NCBI GenBank assembly: GCA_021202795.1
Contig: JAJQCH010000028.1
Span: 1 to 32,582 of the forward strand
DNA length: 32,582 nt
DNA from: Oscillospiraceae bacterium
Lineage (GTDB): Bacteria; Bacillota; Clostridia; Oscillospirales; Oscillospiraceae
Direction of reading: 5' to 3'
Of the stretch, positions 9,052 through 15,574 are shown in pieces; positions within the stretch are counted from its first letter, which is position 1; each line of letters starts with the position of its first letter. The notes beneath the pieces are model-generated. The model saw only the letters and a list, made by a program, of their open reading frames with translations. It ran no database searches and was not told the DNA's origin. The translations under genes were made by a program, and so were the position numbers.

Positions 9052-9342
9052 ATGGAACACGAGACCTATTACATTATCCGGGCAGACCGGGCCGGTGTAT
9101 TTGCCGGAAACATCAAGAGCCGCGAGGGCGACGAGGTGACGCTGACCAACTGCCGCCGCCTGTGGTATCGGGCCGGAGCCGCGAGCCTGTCCCAGGTTGC
9201 GATGGAGGGTGTGAAGGAGCCGCAAAACTGCAAATTTACGGTTACGGTGCCGGAAATCACAGTTATGGGCGTGATAGAGATTATCCCCTGCACCGCCGAG
9301 GCAGAGCGCAATATTAAGGATGTGCCAGTATGGCGGATGTAA
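9052..9342 (+). CDS. Conserved phage protein, DUF6948-like
   Basis: 96 residues, preceded by AAGGAGG. The sequence VFAGNIKSREGDEVTLTN, then RRLWYRAGAASLSQVA and EGVKEPQNCKFTVTVPE, matches from memory a widespread small phage family (DUF6948). The pattern is mostly beta, and its biochemical role is not established. It overlaps the next gene by 13 bases in a different frame, and in my recollection the two families commonly sit together in clostridial prophages. Confidence 0.7.
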   Translation: MEHETYYIIRADRAGVFAGNIKSREGDEVTLTNCRRLWYRAGAASLSQVAMEGVKEPQNCKFTVTVPEITVMGVIEIIPCTAEAERNIKDVPVWRM

Positions 9343-9860
9343 GAGCGTGGGTTAAGGATAACCGGCCCGGCGACGGTTCGGGCTACGGTTCGGGCTACGG
9401 CCTAAAAACAATCAACGGCCAGACCATATATCAGCTCGATGCCGTTGCAACGCTTATTGATACAATCTGCGGTAATATTGCCAAAGGCCGGATGCTCAAC
9501 AGCGACCTAACATTTGCGTCATGCTATATCGTCAAACAGGCCGGATATTGGGCGCACGGAAAGACGGTCAGAGATGCGCAGGCCGACTTACTTGACAAGC
9601 TATTTGACGATATGCCAGAGGATGAGCGCATAGCCGCATTTTGGGAGCATTTCCGGCGCGGGCAGAAATACCCCGCCATGGACTATTTTGACTGGCACCA
9701 TAATCTTACCGGCTCCTGTGACATGGGGCGGCGACAATTTGCGCGAGACCATGACATCGACCTTGAGGCCGCCGAATATACGCCAGAGGAGTTTGTGGAG
9801 CTGACCAAAAATGCTTATGGCGGCGGAATTATCAAAAAACTGTTGGAGGTAGAGGCATGA
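9330..9860 (+). CDS. Conserved phage protein with glycine/tyrosine-rich N-terminus
   Basis: 176 residues. After ~10 residues comes a GDGSGYGSGYG stretch, which is a tandem repeat at DNA level too. A compact domain follows with AVATLIDTICGNIAKGR, CYIVKQAGYWAHGKTVRDA, WHHNLTGSCDMGRRQF and TPEEFVELTKNAYGG. Histidine, tryptophan and cysteine in WHHNLTGSCxMG are likely structural or functional. I recognise this as a recurrent phage protein found after the DUF6948 gene, without a known role. Its end overlaps the start of the next gene by four bases (ATGA). Confidence 0.6.
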   Translation: MADVRAWVKDNRPGDGSGYGSGYGLKTINGQTIYQLDAVATLIDTICGNIAKGRMLNSDLTFASCYIVKQAGYWAHGKTVRDAQADLLDKLFDDMPEDERIAAFWEHFRRGQKYPAMDYFDWHHNLTGSCDMGRRQFARDHDIDLEAAEYTPEEFVELTKNAYGGGIIKKLLEVEA

Positions 9861-10039
9861 CACACGGGCAGTTGATTACCCGGCTATGCAAGATACGGGA
9901 CGACCTGACGGATACGGTGGTGCAGCTCAAGGACGCGCCGGTCGAATGGATTAAGGAGAACCCGGAGGGGTGCGACTTTTGCCGGGGAGAGGAACTCTCG
10001 GTAGGCGACGATTTAAAAAAGCGCCATGCTCTTGTATAA
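9857..10039 (+). CDS. Zinc-ribbon phage protein, N-terminal half (possibly frameshifted)
   Basis: 60 residues with GGAGG before the ATG. A helical start (TRLCKIRDDLTDTVVQL) is followed by a single CDFCRGEE zinc knuckle. The matching CPLCGRDL knuckle lies in the overlapping frame at 10026-10160. Small phage proteins of this type normally carry both knuckles in one chain, so the gene looks split. A run of six A residues at 10015-10020 sits just where the register changes. Removing one A would join the two halves. Confidence 0.55.
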   Translation: MTHGQLITRLCKIRDDLTDTVVQLKDAPVEWIKENPEGCDFCRGEELSVGDDLKKRHALV

Positions 10040-10160
10040 GCGCACGGTCTATGATGATGGCCGACCGAGGACTCTCTGGGCTTTGGCGGTGCAAGGAATT
10101 AGTGACACTTTTAAGGTAAGCTTCTGCCCCTTGTGTGGCCGCGACCTGCGGGGGACGTGA
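10026..10160 (+). CDS. Zinc-ribbon phage protein, C-terminal half in shifted frame
   Basis: 44 residues from an ATG inside the preceding gene, in the +1 register relative to it. It contains the second knuckle CPLCGRDL near the C-terminus. No independent ribosome site is visible before the ATG. It therefore reads best as the continuation of the preceding frame through a frameshift (mutation, sequencing error or recoding). Alternatively it is a coupled gene started by ribosomes ending at 10039. Its stop overlaps the next start as TGATG. Confidence 0.5.
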   Translation: MLLYKRTVYDDGRPRTLWALAVQGISDTFKVSFCPLCGRDLRGT

Positions 10161-10777
10161 TGGACTGGTGGAGGACGCAGCACGGGCAGCACATCCGGAG
10201 ATACATCGGCATCATCGGGCTGGAGCTGGTAATCATCATGGTGCTGGTGGCGGTCAACAACCGGCCCGAACGCGAGACGGCAGAGCCGGAGGCGACCGCC
10301 ACCTATGAGCCGCTGGTGCTATACGCCACCGTGGACGCCCACGCAACGGACGCGGAGCCGGTGACTACTTATTACGATGTCCCCCTGTCGGAGGATGTGC
10401 AGGATGAGCTGTTTGCCCTGTGCGAGGAATACGACCTCGACCCGTCCCTGGTGCTGGCGATCATCGAGGTTGAGAGCGGCTTCGACGCGGATGTCATATC
10501 ATCCACCGATGATTATGGTCTGATGCAGATCAACAGCTCCAATTTTGAGTGGCTGGCGGAGGAGCTGGGCATCATTGATTTTTTGGAGCCGACCCAGAAT
10601 CTCCGGGCCGGGTGCTATATCCTGTATCAATGTTTGCAGATGACGGACGGAGAGACGGACAAGGCCCTGATGATCTACAACATGGGCCTTTCCGCCGCAT
10701 CCGAGGCGTGGGAGCTGGGCGTGACAGGGACGAGCTACACAAGGGCAGTATTGGAGGTGATGGAGGATTATGCTTAG
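10160..10777 (+). CDS. Membrane-anchored lytic transglycosylase (SLT domain)
   Basis: 205 residues. An N-terminal membrane segment (IGIIGLELVIIMVLVAV, ~15-32) is followed by a ~60-residue low-complexity spacer and a transglycosylase SLT domain (~85-200). The catalytic glutamate sits in IIEVESGFD, followed by DYGLMQINSSNFEWL and ALMIYNMGLSAA, all typical of the family. It should face the cell wall and cleave peptidoglycan without hydrolysis. The ATG at 10160 overlaps the previous stop; a nine-codon longer start is possible. Sitting in the early block, far from the lysis genes, it is unlikely to be the main endolysin. It may remodel the wall or act in spore-related or entry functions, which is inference. 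Confidence 0.8.
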   Translation: MDWWRTQHGQHIRRYIGIIGLELVIIMVLVAVNNRPERETAEPEATATYEPLVLYATVDAHATDAEPVTTYYDVPLSEDVQDELFALCEEYDLDPSLVLAIIEVESGFDADVISSTDDYGLMQINSSNFEWLAEELGIIDFLEPTQNLRAGCYILYQCLQMTDGETDKALMIYNMGLSAASEAWELGVTGTSYTRAVLEVMEDYA

Positions 10778-10868
10778 GCGATTGATAGACACCGCCGCAT
10801 TTTTCGCTGCGCTGGGGCTGGCGGCTTGGGCCGCTGAAACGCTGTGCCGTCTGTTTGGAGCGGCGTAA
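10770..10868 (+). CDS. 32-residue hydrophobic peptide
   Basis: A tiny frame with GGAGG immediately upstream, overlapping the end of the transglycosylase gene by eight bases. MLRRLIDTAAFFAALGLAAW and the next residues form a single hydrophobic helix with two basic residues at the start, so it is a predicted membrane micropeptide. It is probably translated together with the transglycosylase and may interact with it. No family can be assigned at this size. Confidence 0.5.
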   Translation: MLRRLIDTAAFFAALGLAAWAAETLCRLFGAA

Positions 10869-10873
10869 AAAGA

Positions 10874-10906
10874 GCCGCCCCCGGTGTGCGGAACACCAGA
10901 GACGGC
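10874..10906 (+). other. Nested hairpin in leader of RAMP-like gene
   Basis: Outer arms GCCG (10874-10877) and CGGC (10903-10906) enclose GGTGT (10883-10887) and ACACC (10893-10897). About 25 bases later comes ATTATAGCAC and then a GGAGG ribosome site. The layout resembles the leader at 8639-8760, suggesting a repeated regulatory module. The 106 bases 10869-10974 hold no gene. Confidence 0.4.
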
Positions 10907-10974
10907 AAAAGGTAATAACGATGTACGCATATTATAGCACACAAAATTTTAAAAATCAACTGGAGGTAAAAACG

Positions 10975-11568
10975 ATGAAAACCATGAAAGTGCGGCTGAC
11001 GTTTGTGGAGGGGTTGCTTGGGACAAGCCCCGCCGACCAGGAGGTATACACCACTTATGTCGGGTCGAAGGCCCCGGACGCGGCAACGCTGGAGGAAGAA
11101 GTGGCCGCGTTGGGTGCGGATGAGGTTGTTGAGAACACCATGACGGTATTTCCCCGCGATGTAGATGGCAGGCCCTTTTTGTACGATTATCAGATTAAGG
11201 GATTTTTTAAGGACACCTGCGGCGGTTTGCGGCGAGTAAAAAGCACCAAGAGCGCGGGGCTAAAGGCGTTTAAAAAAGAAATCGACAAGCTGATATTCCC
11301 GTTCCCGCGCCAGATACCAATTAACTTTGTGGGGGAGATAGGCCACTGCCAGCGCCCGCTCCGGGCGTCAACTGCACAGGGCGACCGGGTGGCACTCGCC
11401 AACAGCGAGGAAGTACCAGCGGGTGCGACAGTAGAATTTGAAATCAAGATGTGGTCAGACGACCACGAGGCGTTAGTCCGAGAATGGCTGGACTACGGGA
11501 TTTACTCCGGCATCGGCCAATGGCGCAACAGCGGCAAAGGCCGGTTTGTGTGGGAGGAAATCAGCTAA
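10975..11568 (+). CDS. RAMP-like (Cas7/Cas5-type fold) phage protein upstream of the periodic tract
   Basis: 197 residues, started at the ATG at 10975 because TGGAGG precedes it. Visible order: an initial strand MKVRLTFVEGLLGTSP; FLYDYQIKGFFKDTCGGLRR with a lysine-rich helix; then GEIGHCQRPLRA, ANSEEVPAGATVEFEI, and a C-terminal EWLDYGIYSGIGQWRNSGKG followed by RF. The last part (aGt.fef.i, ..l.eyG...GiG..R..G.Gr) matches the pattern of RAMP ferredoxin-like proteins, whose glycine-rich loop lies in just this place. The first strand with LLGTSP resembles their beta-1. I recall close relatives only as unnamed prophage proteins, so the fold call is my inference. Known RAMPs bind RNA. No catalytic residue is certain. 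The non-coding tract begins directly at its stop codon. Confidence 0.6.
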   Translation: MKTMKVRLTFVEGLLGTSPADQEVYTTYVGSKAPDAATLEEEVAALGADEVVENTMTVFPRDVDGRPFLYDYQIKGFFKDTCGGLRRVKSTKSAGLKAFKKEIDKLIFPFPRQIPINFVGEIGHCQRPLRASTAQGDRVALANSEEVPAGATVEFEIKMWSDDHEALVREWLDYGIYSGIGQWRNSGKGRFVWEEIS

Positions 11569-12343
11569 GGCGCTGGGTGGCAATACAGAGCAGGGACGGG
11601 CAATGGCAATGACCTGTAATGACCCACAACGATCCGCAACGGCTTGGCCAGGACTGGAATTGATTCGCAACGGAGTGGCACGGAAATGTCCAGCGGCGCA
11701 AAGGATTGGCAATGTAATGTAATGCGATGGCAAGGCGGCACAATGAGCAGCCCAGCAAAGGATCTGCGGTGATTGGCGGCGCGATGGAAACGCGAAGCCA
11801 GGCCGGGCGTAGCGATGGCGAAGATAAGCTCAGAGGTGCAATGGCAGAGACACGAAAAGCAATGCGAAGGTTATGCATGGCTACGACGAGCTACGCCGAA
11901 GCAACGGAGGTGCGTTGAGTCGCAACGCCCAGAAGTTCTAAGGCAGGGAACGGCATGGAGGATATGCGCATAGCAACGGAATTGCCCGGCATGGTGCTGA
12001 GTGGCACAGTGATGCGGTGGCAAGGCCCGGCTGGGCCGCGCGATGGCATCGGATAGCTTAGACTGGTATGGCCACGCAACGGCAAAGAATCGATGTGCGG
12101 CGGAGGGCAATGGCGTGGCATGGAAAAGCATTGCGAAGGTATAGCGCTGGTAAGGCTTGCGATGGCAATGCGCAGAATCGCTAAGCGTTGAAATGCAAAG
12201 GTTTAGCGAAGCCGAGACGAGTAACGCGACGGACTTGCACAGCGTTGATGCGCAACGGTTATGCTTTCCCCGGCCCAGCAATGGAACTGCTAGTCGATGA
12301 TAAGCAACGGCGCTGCTCTGCGCCGCCCAGTAACGCAGTGGAA
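11569..12343. repeat. Non-coding tract with ~5.2-base G-phased pattern (possible ncRNA)
   Basis: About 775 bases between two phage genes, without a credible gene on either strand (frames here give low-quality composition and no ribosome sites). Read on the plus strand, almost the whole tract splits into blocks of 5 or 6 bases beginning with G, commonest GCAAY, GCGAT, GGCAA and GTAAT. The heptamer GCRAYGG occurs 17 times: 11600, 11636, 11667, 11724, 11781, 11812, 11838, 11901, 11973, 12040, 12076, 12107, 12159, 12226, 12252, 12278, 12304. The spacings are 36, 31, 57, 57, 31, 26, 63, 72, 67, 36, 31, 52, 67, 26, 26, 26, all close to multiples of 5.2. It begins at the stop of the RAMP-like gene and ends just before the next ribosome site. 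Confidence 0.8.
12308..12325 (+). other. Hairpin closing the periodic tract
   Basis: CGGCGC (12308-12313) and GCGCCG (12320-12325) form a perfect 6-bp stem with a TGCTCT loop, at the right end of the tract. No T-run follows, so it is not a standard terminator. It could be a processing or boundary element. A weaker internal hairpin, GGCCC/GGGCC, is at 12024-12037. Confidence 0.5.
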
Positions 12344-12366
12344 TACTTAATCAGGAGGTAATACAG

Positions 12367-12690
12367 ATGGAGAGCAGATTTGACAGGGCGTCACCGTCAA
12401 GGTCGGCGTGTACAATCAGAGGCGACGCCAAAATCGACCAATGCGCATTAAAAAGCTACTGCCCGACCTGCGGATTTAGCGCGGGAGAGGTGGAGCGGCG
12501 CAAGGCGATGATACGGGCCGGGAAAATGCGCATAGACCCCAACGGCGGAGCGAGAGTTATAAAAGAGTGGCCGACATCCCGATACGGGCAGATGAGTGCG
12601 GAGACGGCAGCGCTCCTTCGCGAGCATCCAAGTCTAAAGACCCTGTTTGTGCGGGAGATACAGAGGGAGGAAAACCATGACAATCTATGA
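12367..12690 (+). CDS. Hypothetical phage protein with zinc knuckle
   Basis: 107 residues, with CAGGAGG before the ATG. Cysteines at ~15, 26, 32 and 35 (CTIRG ... CALKSYCPTCGF) could bind one zinc. A basic helix EVERRKAMIRAGKMR follows. The C-terminal part (MSAETAALLREHPSLKTLFV) is helical. It is the first gene after the periodic tract and overlaps the Gp157-like gene by 14 bases. A nucleic-acid-binding role is plausible from the zinc knuckle and basic helix but is not shown. No family name is recognised. Confidence 0.55.
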   Translation: MESRFDRASPSRSACTIRGDAKIDQCALKSYCPTCGFSAGEVERRKAMIRAGKMRIDPNGGARVIKEWPTSRYGQMSAETAALLREHPSLKTLFVREIQREENHDNL

Positions 12691-13153
12691 TATTGACCAA
12701 CAGATGGCGGCGCTGGTAGACCCGGAAACGGGGGAGCTGCTGGACTATGACGCATTTGACGCGCTGCAAATGGAGCGGGAAACCAAAATCGAGGACATGG
12801 CGCTATGGTACAAAAACGAGATGGCAGAGGCCGCCGCGATCCGGGCGGAGGAAGAGGCCCTTGCAGAGCGTCGAAAGCGGACGGAGAACCGGGCCGAACG
12901 GCTCAAGGGCTACATTGACACCGCCCTGGCCGGGGAGAAATTTAAGACCTCCCGCGTGGTGTGCAGCTTCCGGGCCTCCAGCGCCGTGGAGGTGGACGAT
13001 GAGTTTGTGACGTGGGCGGAACAGTACGGAGACACGTTTCTGCGGTTTAAGACCCCGGAGGTCAACAAAGCGGCGATAGCTGCGGCTATCAAGGACGGCC
13101 AGACTGTGCCACACGCTACGATGGTGCAGCGGCAAAATCTGAGTATCAAGTGA
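12677..13153 (+). CDS. Gp157-like phage protein
   Basis: 158 residues, started at the ATG following GGGAGG (12677). The N-terminal MTIYDIDQQMAALVDPETGE is typical of siphovirus Gp157 family proteins. A long coiled coil (residues ~35-90, rich in E, R and A) follows, then SFRASSAVEVDDEFVTWAEQ and a C-terminal AAIAAAIKDGQTVPHA block. The prototype, from a Streptococcus thermophilus phage, was linked to phage resistance when cloned. In phage genomes the gene usually accompanies the single-strand annealing protein, as here (next gene). A recombination accessory role is inferred from that neighbourhood. Confidence 0.8.
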   Translation: MTIYDIDQQMAALVDPETGELLDYDAFDALQMERETKIEDMALWYKNEMAEAAAIRAEEEALAERRKRTENRAERLKGYIDTALAGEKFKTSRVVCSFRASSAVEVDDEFVTWAEQYGDTFLRFKTPEVNKAAIAAAIKDGQTVPHATMVQRQNLSIK

Positions 13154-13162
13154 GGTGTAACG

Positions 13163-13807
13163 ATGGCAGAAGTATTTGATACGCTCAGCGCAATCAACGT
13201 CAACGACCACACGGACAAAAAGGGCAAGTTTACCTACCTGTCCTGGCCGTGGGCCTGGGCAGAGGTCAAAAAGCGTTACCCGGCAGCGCATTATGAGGTG
13301 CGACGGGATGACGGCGGCCTCCCCTTTGTCCGCGCCCCCGGCATTGGTTACATGGTGTCAACTCAGGTAGCAATCGAGGGAGTAACACATGAGATGTGGT
13401 TGCCAGTCATGGACGGACGCAATCAGGCGATACAGGAGCCGTCTATGATGGACATCAACAAGGCCATTATGCGCTGCCTTGTAAAAAATCTTGCTATGTT
13501 TGGGCTGGGCCTGTACATCTACGCCGGGGAGGATTTGCCGGACGTGGAGGACGGGCAGAAGCCAAAACAGCCCGCGCCGCGCCCATCCTCTGTGGTGTTT
13601 TGCGCCGATTGCAAGCGGGATATTAAGCCGGTAGTCAAAAAGGACGGTACAGTTTGGGAGGTGTCCGACATGGCGGCATACTCCAACAGGCGTTATGGCC
13701 GCGCCCTCTGCGGGCCGTGCATGAAGCGGGCGGAACAGAACCTCCGAGAGGTCGGCGCCGACGCAGCACAGTACGCATCACAGCCCCTGATGGAGGGTGC
13801 TACATGA
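13163..13807 (+). CDS. Single-strand annealing protein, DUF1071 (Sak-type)
   Basis: 214 residues. The N-terminal ~130 residues (LSAINVNDHTDKKGKFTYLS, WPWAWAEVKKRYP, IKAIMRCLVKN-like segment DINKAIMRCLVKNLAMFGLG, then LYIYAGEDLP) match the Sak/DUF1071 group of phage Rad52-like annealing proteins, which pair single strands during recombination-dependent replication. The C-terminus adds a zinc ribbon, CADCKRD ... CGPCMK, with a basic linker. It is downstream of Gp157 and upstream of NinB-like, HNH and SSB genes, forming a recombination module. The SSB at 15164 is its probable partner. Confidence 0.85.
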   Translation: MAEVFDTLSAINVNDHTDKKGKFTYLSWPWAWAEVKKRYPAAHYEVRRDDGGLPFVRAPGIGYMVSTQVAIEGVTHEMWLPVMDGRNQAIQEPSMMDINKAIMRCLVKNLAMFGLGLYIYAGEDLPDVEDGQKPKQPAPRPSSVVFCADCKRDIKPVVKKDGTVWEVSDMAAYSNRRYGRALCGPCMKRAEQNLREVGADAAQYASQPLMEGAT

Positions 13808-14313
13808 ACGTCATATCCGCGAAGCTGGAGGGCAACGCCCTGACGCTGGGCCTTGATACTGCGTCGAGGCAAGAGGCGGCCCGGTGGGTATATAAGTTTA
13901 AGCCGGGCGGCTGGGACTTGATACGGGGGCGGAAAAAGCGCTCCCTGGACGCCAACGCCTATTGCTGGTCTTTGTGCCAGCAGATAGGCGCGGAGCTGGG
14001 AATCAGCAAAGACGAGGTTTATCGCTCGGCCCTGTCCGATGGGAATGCCTTTACGCAGATTTTTATGATGGACGATGCCCTGGCGGACTTTGAACAAAAG
14101 TGGTGTTCTAACGGGCTGGGCTGGTTTGTCAAGCTTTCCTCCCGCTCCAACGGCGGGACATGGGTGCATGCCTATTACGGCTCCCATGTATTTGACACCC
14201 GCGAGATGTCCGCGCTGATTGACCGGCTGATAGAGGATGCGCGGGCGCTAGGAATCGACACGCTGACGGAGCGGGAGAAATCGTTGCTATTGGAGGATTG
14301 GGGCTGTGAGTGA
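13804..14313 (+). CDS. NinB/Orf-like recombination protein
   Basis: 169 residues, started at the ATG that overlaps the previous stop as ATGA and has GGAGG upstream. The segment RGRKKRSLDANAYCWSLCQQ is the signature I use: lambda NinB (Orf) has the same KxRSLDQNxxxW pattern at this position. It continues with IGAELGISKDEVYRSALSD and an alpha-helical C-terminus. Orf-type proteins bind single-stranded DNA and replace RecFOR functions in phage recombination. Similarity elsewhere is weak, so the name is a family-level call. Confidence 0.65.
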   Translation: MNVISAKLEGNALTLGLDTASRQEAARWVYKFKPGGWDLIRGRKKRSLDANAYCWSLCQQIGAELGISKDEVYRSALSDGNAFTQIFMMDDALADFEQKWCSNGLGWFVKLSSRSNGGTWVHAYYGSHVFDTREMSALIDRLIEDARALGIDTLTEREKSLLLEDWGCE

Positions 14314-14539
14314 TTGGATAAGCGTTGATGACAGACTGCCAGAGGACGGCGACGAAGTGCTGTGCTGGTATGAATATTTCCGATATGGAAGATATAATCG
14401 GTTATTCCAGACCTATGGGCTTGGGTTTTATTGGCATGGATCTTGGGGTGGAGAGGTCTCCAACGGGGAACAAACAAGGGTAATCGCGTGGATGCCACTA
14501 CCAGAACCGCCGAAAGGCGGCAAAAGGAGGCAAAAGTAA
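14306..14539 (+). CDS. DUF551 protein
   Basis: 77 residues with a GTG start and GGAGG upstream. MSDWISVDDRLPEDGDEVLC at the N-terminus and VIAWMPLPEPPKGG at the C-terminus are the hallmark ends of the DUF551 family. These are small phage proteins of unknown role that often occur in tandem. It overlaps the end of the NinB-like gene by eight bases. Confidence 0.85.
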   Translation: MSDWISVDDRLPEDGDEVLCWYEYFRYGRYNRLFQTYGLGFYWHGSWGGEVSNGEQTRVIAWMPLPEPPKGGKRRQK

Positions 14540-14856
14540 TGACCATAGACCGTGCGATTGAGATACTCGACCCGGAACACCGGGAATGGTACGACAGCAT
14601 AGAGACCGTCAACGAGGCGTGCAGGATGGGGATGGAGGCGCTAAAGACGCTGAATGATATGTGGATTAGCTGCAAAGACCGGCTGCCAGAATCCCCCGGA
14701 AACTATTTGGTGGCGATGAAAGACGGCGATAGATACCATGTCACCACCCGCAAATGGGCTAACGGCGGGTATTGGGAACGTCAAACCGGCGGCATAAGGT
14801 TTTGGAACTATTTACCGCCCCCGCCCCCTCCCCCAAAAGATTGGTGGAATCTATGA
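14539..14856 (+). CDS. DUF551 protein with extra N-terminal domain
   Basis: 105 residues, started at the ATG overlapping the previous stop (TAATG), with AGGAGG ten bases upstream. Residues ~1-38 (MTIDRAIEILDPEHREWYDS, then NEACRMGMEALKTL) are a helical module often fused before DUF551 domains. Residues ~39-105 are DUF551 (MWISCKDRLPESPGNYLVAM ... NYLPPPPPPPKDWW), ending in seven prolines. It is a paralogue of the preceding gene, so a local duplication is likely. Function unknown. Confidence 0.8.
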   Translation: MTIDRAIEILDPEHREWYDSIETVNEACRMGMEALKTLNDMWISCKDRLPESPGNYLVAMKDGDRYHVTTRKWANGGYWERQTGGIRFWNYLPPPPPPPKDWWNL

Positions 14857-15167
14857 AAAGCAAGCGGACTAAAGCCCTGGAAATATCCCCGGAAACCAAA
14901 CACCGGGTATATATGCGGGATGGCTGCCACTGTGTATGGTGCGGGTCAACGGACGCGCTGCCGGAGGCGCATTATATACGCCGCTCATGGGGTGGTCTGG
15001 GCGTGGAAGAAAACATCCTGACCCTCTGTCGGGCCTGTCACTATCGCTTTGACAGCGGCCCAGCGCAGGAGCGGGAGGAAATGACCGAGTTCTTCCGCCG
15101 GTATCTAAAGGGGATATACGGCGAGGACTGGGACGAGGAAAAACTATATTACGGGAGGACAAAATGA
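14853..15167 (+). CDS. HNH endonuclease family protein
   Basis: 104 residues from the ATG overlapping the previous stop. Zinc-binding CVWCGS ... CRACHYRFD and the motif PEAHYIRRSWGGLGVEENI give an HNH betabetaalpha-metal fold, with the catalytic histidine in EAHYIRR and the second metal-site histidine in CHYRF. It is downstream of recombination genes and upstream of SSB, so it probably acts in recombination or DNA processing. It is not beside the terminase, so a packaging-nick role is less likely. A homing nuclease is also possible, but it interrupts nothing visible. Confidence 0.8.
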   Translation: MKSKRTKALEISPETKHRVYMRDGCHCVWCGSTDALPEAHYIRRSWGGLGVEENILTLCRACHYRFDSGPAQEREEMTEFFRRYLKGIYGEDWDEEKLYYGRTK

Positions 15168-15574
15168 GCCTAAACCACATTGACATCATGGGTCGCCTGA
15201 CACGAGACCCAGAACTGCGATATACGCAGACGAACACGCCGGTTGCCAGCTTCACGCTGGCGGTTGACCGGGACTTTACGGACAAGGCCACGGGCCGGAG
15301 GGACACGGACTTCATCGACTGTGTAGCCTGGCGGCACACCGGGGAATTTGTCTCCAAGTATTTCTCTAAGGGCAGCATGGCTGCCGTTTCGGGTCGTCTC
15401 CAGATAAGGGACTGGACGGACAGGGACGGAAACAAACGCCGGTCAGCGGAGATCGTGGCGGATAACGTCTATTTTGGCGAGAGCCGAAAAAAGGACGCAG
15501 CCCCGGCTGCGGTGGAGTTTGAGGAGTTTGACGACTCCGACGGAGACGATTATGGCCCGCTCCCATGGGAATAA
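15164..15574 (+). CDS. ssb: Single-stranded DNA-binding protein
   Basis: 136 residues. The OB fold occupies residues ~1-105, opening MSLNHIDIMGRLTRDPELRY and including DFIDCVAWRHTGEFVSKYFS, KGSMAAVSGRLQIRDW and AEIVADNVYF. A short linker and an acidic tip ending GPLPWE follow, the usual partner-docking tail. GGGAGG precedes the ATG, which overlaps the HNH gene end by four bases. It should coat single strands during phage replication and cooperate with the annealing protein encoded upstream. Confidence 0.95.
   Translation: MSLNHIDIMGRLTRDPELRYTQTNTPVASFTLAVDRDFTDKATGRRDTDFIDCVAWRHTGEFVSKYFSKGSMAAVSGRLQIRDWTDRDGNKRRSAEIVADNVYFGESRKKDAAPAAVEFEEFDDSDGDDYGPLPWE

Noticed and set aside
10010-10039. 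-1 programmed frameshift at A AAA AAG in the zinc-ribbon gene
   Set aside because: The heptamer is a strong -1 site, but the downstream CPLC frame is in the +1 register, so -1 slippage would not join the two halves.
11727-11973. Short plus-strand frames in the periodic tract
   Set aside because: Two overlapping 63-66 residue frames without convincing ribosome sites; their sequences merely translate the GCRAYGG pattern.
11871-12281. 136-residue minus-strand open frame inside the periodic tract
   Set aside because: Its predicted product is dominated by C, H, R, S and A without domain-like patterns, it has no ribosome site, and it lies within the phased non-coding pattern. It is open by composition only.
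11569-12343. CRISPR array
   Set aside because: There are no repeats of fixed sequence and length separated by unique spacers; the recurring element is 5-7 bases and degenerate, and no cas genes are adjacent.
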